From assembly GCF_050948215.1 (NCBI RefSeq), contig NC_135149.1:1240001-1304000 (forward strand): a stretch of 64,000 nucleotides of DNA, read 5' to 3'. Below are positions 11,776 through 23,925 of this stretch, piece by piece (the stretch's first letter is position 1; every line of letters starts with the position of its first letter). The stretch comes from Halictus rubicundus. Its lineage: Eukaryota > Arthropoda > Insecta > Hymenoptera > Halictidae. The position numbers were made by a program, and so were the translations under genes. The notes below the pieces were generated by a model. It searched no databases. It saw nothing but the letters and a program-made list of their open reading frames with translations, and was not told the DNA's origin.

Positions 11776-12403
11776 ACGTTGATTATTCTCGTAGCATCGA
11801 TCGTTCTGATTATCATATTTGTCAATGATCGGGAGGTAAAATACCGTCTAAATAGATCGAAACAGTTCGCGAAACAAATAGCTGAAGTAGCTACTTTGAA
11901 CAGCTTGCGTGCTCGAGCACGGAACCCGCAAGAAAACAGGTGTCAGAACCTTTTCTGACCGCAATCAATCGATAAATTAATGACGGTGGTGTTCTTACGT
12001 GTCACCTCATCAAGGCTGCAACTTGTCGTCCAGGTTTATTCGGCTTTTCCGACGATTTTCCTCCGATCTTGACGGCTTCTTGGTATCGCGGCGAAGTGGC
12101 GGGATTATTCCTTCCTTTCAAACTTGAGCAAGGACAACGCAAGTCTATTGGCAATACTTCATTGTCGCGCTACAATTGATCGATATCGATCTATGTCAAT
12201 TTCCATGATATTGGAAATATTAATCTCGAATTAATTAGGCTGTACATCAAGTACAAATAAATCTGACATTTTTGTTAATCGAACCTGTAATAACCTGTCG
12301 CGTTTAATTTACGTATTAACCAAATAGTTAATATTTAGTAGGACTCGACCCAGAAGTAGCGATTAATGACGTTTAACCATGGTTAACCAGGGTTTAAGTT
12401 TGA
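11776..12403. other. Intergenic DNA downstream of AP-2mu
   Basis: No gene is recognised. A perfect 14-bp palindrome, TTAACCATGGTTAA, sits at 12373-12386, just upstream of a possible start codon at 12404. Confidence 0.5.
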
Positions 12404-12600
12404 AATGGCTGCAGAGTGGTCTCATCCAGTGTTCTTGAAGAAAAAGAGAAGCAATGTGTGTGAAATAATTTGGTGAGTTATTGTTGCTATAATGTTTTTT
12501 CATAGTCGTAAGTTGTTTGTTGATGATTTGAATGTAAAGGTTAATTGATTATTCAGTTCTAGGAGAATTGAAGGAGGATATGGCTGAATTTGAGTTAGGT
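12404..12600 (+). other. Possible first exon(s) of an unidentified small transcript
   Basis: An ATG at 12404 opens a 23-residue frame (MAAEWSHPVFLKKKRSNVC...) that runs into a good donor, TTTG|GTGAGT, at 12473. Possible acceptors follow at about 12502 (TTTTCATAG) and 12557 (TATTCAG), and a second in-frame piece, ATGGCTGAATTTGAGTTAG|GTAAAT, ends near 12599. I could not join these into a long open frame, because the phases fail or stop codons follow. It may be a short peptide gene, a non-coding RNA or chance. Confidence 0.2.
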
Positions 12601-13517
12601 AAATAGCTATTTTAAAAATTATCAACAAAATAATATTGATACTTACGAGAAAGTTAGAAAATCAAGATTGTAAGGTTTGGGTAAGAGCGGACAAGGCTTG
12701 TTTAGCGTTGGACCAAGATCTTATTGAGCCACAACCTTATTGGGTTCTAGCGAGTCTGATCCGTAATGGACTCATTGAGTCTGTCTTTCTAAAAATATTT
12801 TACATGTTTTCTATACTATCACTCTTTCTGGTGGTACAAATGATTTAGTTCTAAGGCCTTTAGTTTTTAATATAATGGTACAAAGATAGTATTAAGTCCA
12901 TATCTGGTAGTAGTAAAAGTTTAAGTAATTTATTTCTTATTTTGGGAAGTAATGGGGCATAAGATTTTAATTCTAGAAAATAAAATAGTATATTTTTCAT
13001 CTGTGTTAATAATATTATGCACTTTTCTGCTTCCCTTTAAAGTTTGAAAAGCATGTCCTAGTTTATTATATTCCAAGCAATGGAACAAGGATTTTGATAT
13101 AAAATGATTATATATGGAAAATAAACGTGTAAAATAAATTGTATGTATATGTGAAACTTACTGATATAATTATTTACACATGTAATTGTTACTGATAGAA
13201 ATAGACAAAAATGAATATAAATGGTGTGTGTCCACTAATATAAAAATTGGCCCGCGTTAAACTCACAGTTGCTTGACTTTCTGCGAATTTGGGAAACTTG
13301 TAGGAACCAAATGGAAGTAAGAATAACGAGAAAAAGATCAGAATCAAACCTTTAAAATCCTCTCCAGTACCCGCGATATAAACAACAGAATTCTGAATGA
13401 AAATGCCTTGGGATCCAGGTGTAAGAATGAATAGGGGCAAACGGAGTCTGACTAAAACCATCGAAATCCCCTTAGCTACCTGCGATACAACCGCCTACCG
13501 TACAGTACAGTATCACA
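12601..13517. other. AT-rich stretch without recognised gene
   Basis: Frames of 70-90 codons occur on both strands (for example 12636-12848 plus and 13461-13189 minus). They have no recognisable domain, and their composition is that of AT-rich non-coding DNA. Confidence 0.5.
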
Positions 13518-13830
13518 CTCGTTCCTGCTCAATTAGGTCGCTATTAATTTCTTTCAAATTAGAACGAAGTAATCAATATTTAGCCAAGAGGATAAAAGCA
13601 AACAAAGTAAAAGTAAACAAAAGTTTCTTTTGCCCTTAGAAAATAATTGTCAACAATGAAGTAAAATATCAGACTGGTTCCTGAAGCTTTCGAATACAAT
13701 TTACTCAACTAGGTTGCCACTCATTTCTCTGAACTCGGAACGAAGCACTATCAATATTTAGCTAATAAAAGTAGGTACAAAATAAACAAAAAATTCTCTT
13801 TGCCTCAAGAAAAGGATTCGCTAAAGAGAA
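13518..13830 (+). repeat. Diverged two-copy tandem duplication, about 176-bp period
   Basis: Copy 1 begins CTCGTTCCTG near 13518 and copy 2 CTGGTTCCTG near 13674. Shared blocks include CGAAGTAATCAATATTTAGC (13565), matched by CGAAGCACTATCAATATTTAGC (13741), then AAACAAA and CTTTTGCC/CTTTGCC runs. The copies are diverged with several indels. Confidence 0.65.
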
Positions 13831-14960
13831 GTCCTCATCCGTGCAAACGGGGTAAACAATAGAGTCAAGCAAATTCCCCGCAAAAAGCTCGCGAAACGTG
13901 AAGGTAGGAGGGCTGGCACCCTGTGGCCGTTGGTGGTAGGGTTGGCTCTAGGTGTGCTCCGGTTCGCCAGGGTACGATCCCCGTTTCGTGCGATTTACGG
14001 TGGCTGTAGGTAGCTTGGAAAATTCTCATTCGAACGGTAGTTTCTCGGGTATACGTATTAGCCGCCTGTCTCTTCGGTGGCAGAGCGTGATAACTTGTGG
14101 TTCGGCGCATGCGGCCCACGGCCATACCCGTGCTCGTACCTGTCATGGATTCCAAGGATCGACCGCGAGCGCAGGCACGCGTGATCGCACGATTTTATGC
14201 GTGAAAATCAACGGTCAGATTGAGAGATCCGCGGACGAGAGTAATGCAAGAGCATGGGCCGTTGGTAAAGTGGTGATTCCGCGTCGAACCGAGTGTCGCC
14301 GTCGCGTAAACAACCGTCCGAAGATGAGCCATCTCGTCACGGGTTACGACGAGCCTTCTGTCACTCGAGCTACCACGGATATCGTGAGTATTTTGCATGC
14401 CAACCGTCGTCCGTCGCTCGGGATTCGCAAACTTTCTAGCCCATCGTCGCAGGGGCCTCTCTCTACCCCGGTTCGCCCTGTCCCATCCCGTGTTAGGTTT
14501 ACGAGGAACGTTTTAACGCGACACGCTTTTCCCTCAATCTAATCAGCCGCTCCGATAATTCCTTCTCGCGACCCGTTCTTTTTTTCCCTGTTTTCCGCGT
14601 TCGTTTCCCCTCTTATCGGCGCGCTAAACCGCTGTCGCCGGGTTCTGTCTTTATCGTAGCGATGATTAGGTTACCGCGGATCATCCGCGTACGCCACGTC
14701 CTCGAGATCTCGTGGCGATTCTCAACGGAGCTGGTTTATGGGTACCGCTATTTTTAGTGTGTACCGTAAACCCGTGCCACTGTCGAGCGAGGGTATAGAG
14801 AGTCTCGATGGACTCGTTCCTCGACCCGCACACGTGCACCCGCCCCTGGACCTGCCCGCGAAACTACCCCGAAATTGCAAGAGTCTCGGTGAGCTTGGCC
14901 GCCCTTAGCTGCCCCTGAGGAATACCCTTTCTCGGAACACTGGGGAAAGTTAGTCCCTTC
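13831..14960. other. GC-rich, CpG-rich patch without recognised gene
   Basis: The base composition rises sharply here and CpG is frequent. A 196-codon open frame at 13952-14542 has an Arg/Ser/Thr-rich composition typical of GC-rich non-coding DNA and no recognisable domain. It could be a CpG-island-like regulatory element, but no transcript can be inferred. Confidence 0.35.
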
Positions 14961-15480
14961 GGTGCACACCTTGGAAGGGTTAAATGATAGGGTATTGTGA
15001 AAAATCTTGAGAAGTTGAGAAATAGCTAGCTCCATCTCTACCTCAATAACGACACATGCGAAATTGTTTTCTTGTTTGATCAGCTTCATCAGTTCGACAT
15101 TATGGCGTGGGACACCGGGACATGTAACTCAGAAGGGTTAAATGGTTGGACATTGTGAAACGAACACTTTGGGGTAATTAGCTACCTCAATCGCAACAGA
15201 CCTTTAGCCACCTTTACTTCAATAGTAACAAACCGAATATAAATTTGTTTCCTTGCTTAGTAAGTTTAGTAAGTAGGAAATTCTATCGTGGTGTATTCGT
15301 ACGTCTAACTTGGAAGTGCTAAAATATTAGAACGGTATTAAATTAATGCCTTGAGCAACTGATAGCTAGCTACCCAATAGCAACAAATCTCTAGCTGGCT
15401 CTGCTTCAGTTATAACAAACATCTAGCTCTGGAACTCCAGTTTACAACAAGTTGAATTGTGATTTGTTTTTCTCCAGCTC
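14961..15480 (+). repeat. Three-unit degenerate tandem repeat, about 158-181 bp
   Basis: Units are anchored by GAAGGGTTAAATGATAGGG (14974), GAAGGGTTAAATGGTTGGA (15132) and GAAGTGCTAAAATATTAGA (15313). Each is followed by TAGCTA-rich sequence, CTACCTCAAT/CTACCCAAT, AACAAA blocks and TTGTTT(C/T)CTTG. Identity falls towards the third unit. Confidence 0.7.
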
Positions 15481-18226
15481 GTGTTTGTTGCAAATTCAGG
15501 AGATCCACAATTCATACTGATGACAGTAATATGCCAGGCAGCCATCCCCTGGCCCAGCTCCGATCACAGTTCAGACAGTAACTGGTTAATCTGTCTTAGC
15601 TCCCAATTAACTCTTCTCGTTGAGTTTACGCGTGTTGATACAATTATCCGAACCATTCATGCGATCCCCTATTATCTCGTCGAGTTTCGAAATGTCGCAT
15701 CACACACATCCACACACAAATTTTTGCGCGTACTCAATTCAGAGTAAACGTAGGTATTTAAGCGAAATAATGACGTCGTTGGATCCTCGTGATATACAGC
15801 AGCTCACGGAACGTTGCTTCAACTAATGAACTCTGCTTATCTTACGGAGTTTCTAAACAAACTCCGATCCGCAGCGAGATAATATACATTGTGGCGTCTC
15901 GCGAAATTAAAAAGAGCCCGTCGATCTACTGCGTTGTGTCCCTGATCTATTCTTGCGCGGAAGCAAAATCTTCCTGTTATTGTAGCTTAAGCACTACATA
16001 TGTGGGAAAACGGAATTCTTTTTAGCAATAATAACGCAGTAGCAAGTAATTAAGGCTTAACGTCATATGTCGAACTAGAGAATCCTCTTTTAATCAACAT
16101 TCAGCATCTCCGTGTGTATTTGTTCACGGGTTGTTGCGTCAAATTGCGAAAGCACAACGTTCCAACTATTCTCTCACAGTATATAGAAAAGCATACAGAG
16201 TCTTCGGTAATAACAATGAAATAATAAATCATCTCAATGGGAAGATCATCTCCACATCCATTCAGAACCACAGCATCTATTTTAGGTTGTCTCAAAAATT
16301 CGTTCTCTATTAATGCACACAATACAAATGCAAGTTTTTAAAGAAAACCAATGGCTATGTAAAAGGAAGCTCAGGAAGTGATAAAACGTTGTTGAAAGAA
16401 ACTTTTATCCATTATAATCAGACTGCGGATCTTTACGCAAAATAAACATTTTCCAAGTCAATTGCAAGAACTAGGAGTTGTATAGACATTTATTCCTTCT
16501 CTTAATAGTTTTATTTAGCCACAGACAATATAACCGTTCGATATTTTCTCCGTTTTCGTCTTTGTCACAAATGCATGAAATCCGTAGCCTGAATATAATA
16601 AATAATATCCCCAGCTTCAGAAACGAGTTCAGAACTAAGCATTCGCTCATCCTCTAGTGCTCATGTGGTCAGCCGTGGCAGTTCAAATCTGGTTAGCAGA
16701 ACGAGCGTTGGTATAGTCATTCGCCTATGTCGAGGGTGGTATCGTAACAATTGGCTTGGTGGGGTTAGCGTGGTTTTTGGCGGGAAGCGTGTGTAATAAT
16801 AATCGGCTAGGTAAACGCGTGTTCGGGCAACGTGATTCGTTCGAGCTCGGAGGCGTATAGCGTCCAGGCGAGCTCATCATAATCAGCTGTTATCAAGAAC
16901 ACCGCTCGGTTGTGCGCGTTTCCTGCCACTTGTAGTTCTGTCGTAACCGACACCGAGCCACCTTTACGGCTTCCTTCGCGCATCGAATTGTCACGGTTAA
17001 ATCGTCGTCGCACCCTCCTCTTCTCCACCCCCTCTTTCCTCTTTTTTTAACCTTCTTTCGTACCCGTTCGCGCCGAGCGGAGCCGAGCGAAGGCGTGTTT
17101 TATCGTTCATCTTATCGGCCGCTCTATCGGAAACGATAATCGATATTCGGCGGTCGCCGCGGCTGAAATTTTAACTTCGAACCCGCTGGCTATTAAGGGG
17201 AGAGACTCCAAAGTCTTTTTTTATTTCGCAAACCGATGAGGTTATTTGTCAATAATGTTCGGAGCAGTTGATGAAAGCATAGAAGTTTAGATCGATGTGC
17301 TATAATAGTTGGTAACAGTAAAATTACCGAGCACTAAAACTACCTAGCCCATGTTGCCTTGTGCAAGATTTTCTATGTCAGTTGTAGGATCAATTTGATA
17401 AATTTGATCAATTTAAGCAACCAACTTGACAGCGTATCGTTTGTCGCTAAAAGAGTTAACTTAAAAAATAGTCTGCACACATTCCAATATACAGGAGCAA
17501 CACAGACATTTATCTCTCTGCTTAAAAATGTCAGTACCCAACGTACGATCTGCTCATTTCTGTTGTAAATGTTATAGGGCTATCGGGTTATAGGGCGTCG
17601 GTTTTCCTAGACCATTTTGTATAAAACGATACCACTCCGGGTCCCGTGGTGTTAGGCGATCCGAGGAAAGTACGCGGGTGCAAAGGGTTAATATCGCCCA
17701 CGGAAGATACTCTATTCTCACCGTGGGACTACATGTTACCGGTCGGCTCGACCGGATTTATCGATTCCGCCGAGTCTAATCCCGACGATGATTGAAGTGT
17801 GCCTGAGCGTGAAACTTTGTGTCTTTACCTCGCGCCACACAACAGGTATCCCCCGTATGTGTGAATGCACCGACAGTTCTATTATTATCGGTTGCACGTG
17901 CCGTTCTATCGGCAGATAACCGCCTGTACGCGTTCCGATACCCGGCCCCGTGCATAATGGGCCGGGGTCTCTATTTATTTGCTCTTTTTAGCAACACGAG
18001 TAATTAACGTAGTGTGTGATCCAGCCATTGTGCGCAGTTTCGCATCGTTCTGTCAGACACATCAGCGCTCAACAAGTCCAAAGAAGTGCGGTGTGTCTAC
18101 TTTTACTTGTGCCGACGCTGCCAAGAAATCTTTGCACGCGACCGCGATTATTAGCGAGAAAAAACCGCGCGTCTGCGGTTGCGCGAACTTGGACGCGAAT
18201 TTTAAACAATGCCCATTGTAGAACAA

Positions 18227-18274
<48 letters not shown>

Positions 18275-19555
18275 TGTCTCGAAGCAGCTGTCCAATAAGC
18301 CTTTGTGCTCGCTTATCAGCTCGTTCTAGTATCCCGGCAGTTTTGGAATTTCTACAGCCAATTTCGTAGTTCTCCGCCGAAAGAAAATTCCAATAAAGGC
18401 GGACACGCTCCACGGTGGGCTAGAAACCCGTTCTTCCGTGACCGAGATTGAATTTTTGAAGAAATTTCCGATGATTTGGCAGACAATATTTCCAAAAGAA
18501 GCTGGTCGGTATTCACATTTCTATAAATTTCAATAGAAAAAATTTAAAAAAAGATACACATTTTAGACTTCTCAATATTTTGGCTGGTGTCGAGATGAAT
18601 TCAACGACCTATTATGCTATGATCCGCCTTGGAATAACTCTAAAATAATTCTGGCCAGAAAAACGGGACCGTGGAGCGTGTCGCTATATAGAATGAAGCA
18701 ATTACAGCTAAGGGAAACTGTCGGGGATTGTATCAGTAAAATTACAGATTCAGAAGAATTTTGATAGAGGCAACCGAAAAAGCTGGCGTACCGTAGAAAC
18801 GCGTCGAGCGAAAATCGTCCGGGCCGATTGTGCAAGCTAATATATCACCAGGGGAATGTTGATTCCAAGAACGAAAGCTCACCCTCGGTACAAGGCTCCT
18901 GTGTAGGTTCGAAACGGACTCGGTGCATTATATTTCGAAGGTTGCGATGGAAGCACGCGAGGCGGTATGGGGGTCGATTCTTATGGAACGCAGCCAAATA
19001 CGGGGAATTTGATCGGGATATAGAGGTACGGGTCGGTTTCGCGGCCGCGGAATTAACGGTGGATAGTAATAGCGTAGGATCCAGGGCCGAGGAGGCACGG
19101 CTCTCTCGCTTTTGCTTTCCGTTGGAAACCGGCCCTTCGACGATGTCAGAGCGACGCATTAAGCGCAAGGGTTTCCTTAAAACAGAAGCTTACGACTTGG
19201 CTTCTAAGTTCCACGGGATCGACCGGCTATTCTCTCTTTCGCCCGAGAACGACGCGTTTGTTTCGCCTTTTAAGCGCAGTAAAACTTATTGCTCGATGAC
19301 GATTACCCTCGTCGTGAAGAAGAGAAGATTCTCTTATGCAATACCACTTTCAATTTTCATGATTTTATCTCAAAATTTGATCACTTTCAACTCTGGAACG
19401 CAATCCAATCAATTCTCTCTGAATTTATTCTTGAACGAAGAGACTGAAGTTCCTTTTCGTAACGCAGTTCTTCAGAATCATACTAGTAGGCTCTCAGTAT
19501 ACGTTGACAATATAATAAGCTTAGTTCTACGCGTTAAAATCCCTCGAACATTTCC
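15481..19555. other. Intergenic, no gene recognised; CT microsatellite
   Basis: I find no recognisable protein or RNA gene. A CT dinucleotide run occupies about 18229-18267. A 252-codon frame at 18828-19586 is the longest unexplained frame in the region but shows no domain or family resemblance. An interspersed repeat copy lies at 16283-16455. Confidence 0.5.
16283..16455 (+). mobile_element. Interspersed repeat copy with mariner-like end (copy A)
   Basis: It begins TTAGGTTGTCTCAAAAATTC and continues with ATTAATGCACACAAT and GGAAGCTCAGGAAGTGATAA. It ends near a reverse-oriented CAGACTGCGGATCTTTACGC block. The same order of blocks recurs at 34220-34365, and the end recurs at 28535. The terminal sequence resembles mariner-type inverted repeats next to TA. 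No transposase is present. Confidence 0.6.
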
Positions 19556-19755
19556 ATGTGCATTTATGTGTGCTCAAACGAATTAGTAGAATATCCTGCA
19601 CGATGTCAGACGTCATAGACGACCAGTTTAGAAATGGAGAATTCATTGTACCTTTTTCCGTGCATTGTTGTGCACTCAAACGAGTGAGTGAATTTAGTCG
19701 AATATCCTGCAAGTTGTCGGACGTCACAGACGACCAGTTTAGAAGTTCAGGGTAT
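19556..19755 (+). repeat. Two-copy tandem duplication, about 111-bp period
   Basis: The block TAGAATATCCTGC...GATGTCAGACGTCATAGA, CGACCAGTTTAGAA (ending near 19634) recurs as TCGAATATCCTGC...GTTGTCGGACGTCACAGA, CGACCAGTTTAGAA (ending near 19745). GACCAGTTTAGAA starts at 19621 and 19732. Identity of the core is about 85-90%. Confidence 0.85.
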
Positions 19756-22700
19756 CGTTTCACCGGGAAATGCTTGGATGCCGTCGAAAAACACATCTGG
19801 GCGTTTTACTTTCAATTTTGTTGGTTCCATCGGCCAGGCGAGAGGAACGGGGCTAAAAAAATATTGATTGTGGCCGACAAAAGATACAGCCGGATGGAAT
19901 AGCTCAAAGACCGAACGGAGATCCCTTTTTTTCCCGGCATTATTCGCCGTGCACGGCCACCCACACGTTTCACTACAATTTTATCCTGAATTATCTTTAT
20001 CGTCGGCTCACCAACTTAGGCTTTCTCCATCGACCAATGGACGATAAGTCTGGGCTGTTGGCATTTTTTTTAACCCTTTTCCTTTTTTCTAGCTAGCCCA
20101 GATGCCGTCGAAAATCCTTCCCCGGGTGCATGCACGTTGGATCAATGCCGGGGGCAGCTTGCGTTGCTAATCACGTGGTGTTGAAACAAAGATAATTAAA
20201 GGGGCGGGGAATCGAGCTTCGAGAAAGGTGCTCGCGGATTTTCTAACACCTACGACGCGCGATCCCTATTCGCGAACACATTGTAAGCTTTTTTATCGAG
20301 CGGTTTCTAAGCTTTACCGTCCGTAGTTTCATGTTCCCGCACTGTAGAATCGGCTACGCAGCCTATTCGACTCCGGAAAGATTGAAAATAAAGTTTCGCG
20401 CGTGTAGAATACCCTGGTAAAAGGATTTTTCGAAACGCGAAGAAATTGCAAGTTATAACACTGCAAACGACTGCGCGTCACGTGAGATAAATGTTATCTC
20501 GGAAGTTTAATCGCGTTTTTCTCGCGGCCATGCTCGCCGACCTTGCTGTCGCGTTCTTTGGAACTCTTCGACGTTCAACTTTTGAAATTTCTACACATTA
20601 GTCTTCATAAAATGAACGAAAATGTACGATCTTCTTGATGTTACAATCCTTTTAACTTTTATTGATGGGCGAAGTTGACTCTTTTGAATTCCGTAGTTTC
20701 CTGATCTTCCCAAATTATTGGAAAAATTGTTCGATGCATTAGGAACAGTTCATTGTTGTTTAAGTTGTACAAATTTTTTATTCGTCATAAATCTTCATTC
20801 CTTCTAAGAAGGAGTTCCTCGAGTTTCCCCAGCGAAATCGATGCGTTCTTTTCGCCGGATAAACAAGCGATAAAAGCAGGTGTGTTCCCAGGTAACACCA
20901 TTAAGCGTTCGTACAGCCTTACTATCGTGGAAAGCAGTATTCGGTATCGTTTCCTGCGTCATTGTAGCCACGCACATAGTATACCCTGTATCGGTGACTC
21001 CTTTCTCGTCGCAGGAAACCGTTCAGAATACAAATGACTGCGTGACTGAGCATGTCCTCTTCGTTCTCTCGCGACAAATATACGCGCGGCCCGATCCTCG
21101 AAAACGAATTTTCTTTCCGCCGCCGGTGGCACGGGGAATATTTCCCCGGGAAAATTTCGCGGCGGTTCGCGCGAGGATTTTCGCATGGCAAAGCGAACGC
21201 TAACGGCAATTAAGAGAAAATTATGGTTCGACGAAGGGCTGATCTATTTTCGCGTGTGGTTAAACGCAGCCGAACGGGGCCGCGGTCATTCATGTTTTTC
21301 CATTCCCAACGTAATCGCGACCCTTCCGCGCAATTTTGACCCTTAATGCGATTCCGCGTGCCAGCCAGCAATTTTGTAAATGGCCAATTAACGTGACCCG
21401 CTCTCCCCACGGATGCGTTAAATGATTTCGCGGACTCAATTACGCGATTAGACGTTCGAAGATGCGACGGAATTCAGGCGAAAGTGAACGAAGGACCTGT
21501 AGTTCTTAAACTTAGGGCAGATGAACTTGGACCGGTGCCTAGATCGGACCTAACTTAGCAATCATAGTTAATTAATATCACCGGGAATGCTGTCAGTGTT
21601 TTTCTTTCACAATATCCCGAGCTAGATCAGGCTGAGGATCAATTAATTTTATTAATAGTAAAAGTATTTTTCTTTCGTAATGTATCCAGTGGTTCAATCT
21701 AGAGAGTGGTCTAAAATTAGGCGATTTTTCTTCAAGTTTTATGCACTATTTTATGTAAAACTCGTCGAACGATTAATGTGTCTAGCAATTTTACAGAAGC
21801 GTGTACACACTGTGCAAAATAGAATCAGAATATAGACGATTTCTATGTTTCGCGACGGTTCGAGATTTGAAAATATTTATTTTTTCTACCCGATTGTTGT
21901 ACACTAGAACCAAAATGGATAACAGATTCTTCGTATGGAGATGTTCTTTCGAGTTCGAACTACCGCAACAAACGTTGTCAAATACAATTCTATACAAAAC
22001 TGCAAGCAATTGTAGATTTCGCAACTGCATAATATCCAAGTGAACTAACAAAGGTTTCCAGTTTATCTCGCAGATAACGAGTTAACTGGAAATTGTATTG
22101 TCAACGATACAAATAAGTACTCACCCAGAAGATGAATACGACGCGTCGAGAGTCCCGTCGACGATAACAGAAACGGCGAAATGAAATTAGAGGAAGGTTC
22201 CCCCCTTTGAAAATATTACAAAAGAGCCTAGTTGCGTAAAGTTTTCGGATTTATTGGCCTGTCGAACGTAGCCGAGAAAATTTGTGCGCCTGCCTAGACA
22301 ATGGGAGATATTATTCCGTAGCGGATTAAAGCGGACGGCACTGTTAAAAATGACTCGGAACAAAAAAAAATCTCTCGTCCTATCCAATAAAGAGCTGGAA
22401 CATTTTCTGCGCGTTTTGAGCTAACGTTTTTTTGCGCCCGACTTTGTCAAACATAAACCCCTCATGCGTGGGGCAATTAGCGTCGCAAGCTTTACAACGT
22501 TCTGCTGTGCAAATCGTGTTGGTTTTTCTTCTTTATTTCTTTCTGTTGGTTTTTGCTGGGAGTCCGGGCAGGAAAGTTAATTTTTGCTGTAGATTGAGTG
22601 TGCCGAATTTGCGCACAGACGTTGTAATTTGTCGGTGCCTGTCCGGTTAAATAATTACTTTGATTTTATGTGATGAAAATCCGATTTTGCTGTCGAGTCG

Positions 22701-23674
22701 TTGGTCAACGTGTTAATGAAACTTCGCGTTTAGAGAGACATACAAGGGTGTGCAAATCATATTGTCCGAATGAAATAAGTATTCATTTGTGCAAGAAAAA
22801 ATTGCTATTAATCCTGCATTGTTCGTGACAGAAATATTTAAGTACGTGTAGAGTTTCACGGTAGTTATTTTTAAAGTTCTCGAAGATTTTGTGAGACATT
22901 GAATAGCTTACCAGGAAAGAAACCGTTTTGCCAAAGTTTAAGGATAGTTACGGGAAACAAACGAAGAACCAATTTTTTACCCGTTTTCTCATCTAATTGC
23001 ATTTAAAAATTCTAAAACAAAATCTGACAGATTTAACATATCGAACTACACATTCGAGAATTTTTTCTGATTTTTCAGTCGTACATTCTGGTAGTAAAAA
23101 ATCGTATGTGCGATCTATGATGAATAAGTTCCTCCGGCAGTTGCCTAGAGTCAACAGAGTTTGAAACGAAGAAGAATTACGGATAGATCAGAGTTTCAGA
23201 AAGTACTAAAACAGATTCTTGGGAGACTGTTTACCCGTCGCCCGGGAAATGCATCGGGAGAGGTGATTTTCCCCTTGCTTTGCCAACCGCATCTCTCCTG
23301 GATCTGCTGGCAATATGTGGCCAGGTATATAAATGTTTCTTATAAGAAATGAGGATCGTATAGTGCGGCCTGTGTTCCGCCAGAGCCAGTGGTTCGTCTT
23401 TCCGACCTACGCGAACGAGACTGCCTTTTTATTATCACCTGTGCGTCTGGTCGGACAATACCAGCCAGCTGCGAACGCATCCGTCTGCGACTGTGTTGGC
23501 CAGCGGATGGCATAAGAAGCCATGAAAACCGTCAGACTATAAACAAGGATCACCGGAGGTATCAATTTTCGAAAATGACTTCCTCGGGTCGAGCCTCTCT
23601 TTCTTCGAAACCGGGCAGAATCGATCGAAAGCTGCAGCTTTTAAGTGGGAAGGCGGGAATTCATCTAATATAAG
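19756..23674. other. Intergenic, no gene recognised
   Basis: Mixed AT-rich and GC-rich sequence without recognisable coding regions, RNA genes or clear repeats. The open frames on both strands are short and dissimilar to known families. Confidence 0.5.
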
Positions 23675-23925
23675 TAAAACGTTGCCCGGAGCCCTCCAGT
23701 GATTTCCATTAGGCCAAATGGAGGCTGCGGAATTTTATTTACCAGCTCCTAATAGCGCGCTTTATCATTACACGCGAATCTAGCCGAAAGAAATGACGTA
23801 AGTACAGAAGTGAAACGTTGCCCGGGGCCACTGATTTCCATTAGGCCAAATGGAGGAATTTTATTTACCAGCCCCTAATAGCGCACTTTATCATTACATG
23901 CGAATCTAGCGGAAAGTAATGACGG
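23675..23925 (+). repeat. Two-copy tandem duplication, 136-bp period, high identity
   Basis: Copy 1 starts AAAACGTTGCCCGG (23677) and copy 2 GAAACGTTGCCCGG (23812). Both continue with GATTTCCATTAGGCCAAATG, GAATTTTATTTACCAGC, CCTAATAGCGC and CTTTATCATTACA, then GCGAATCTAGC and GAAATGACG or GTAATGACG. Apart from small deletions in copy 2 they are over 90% identical, the best preserved duplication here. Confidence 0.9.

Noticed and set aside
13952..14542. 196-codon frame in GC-rich DNA
   Set aside because: Arg/Ser/Thr-rich composition expected from CpG-rich non-coding sequence; no splice context or domain.
16650..16720. Possible tRNA-like fragment (CAGTTCAAATCTGG)
   Set aside because: A T-loop-like phrase without acceptor, D or anticodon stems.
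18828..19586. 252-codon open frame, the longest unexplained one
   Set aside because: No domain, no family resemblance, and it runs through unrelated composition zones and into one copy of a tandem duplication. It may be chance; I list it only as unexplained.
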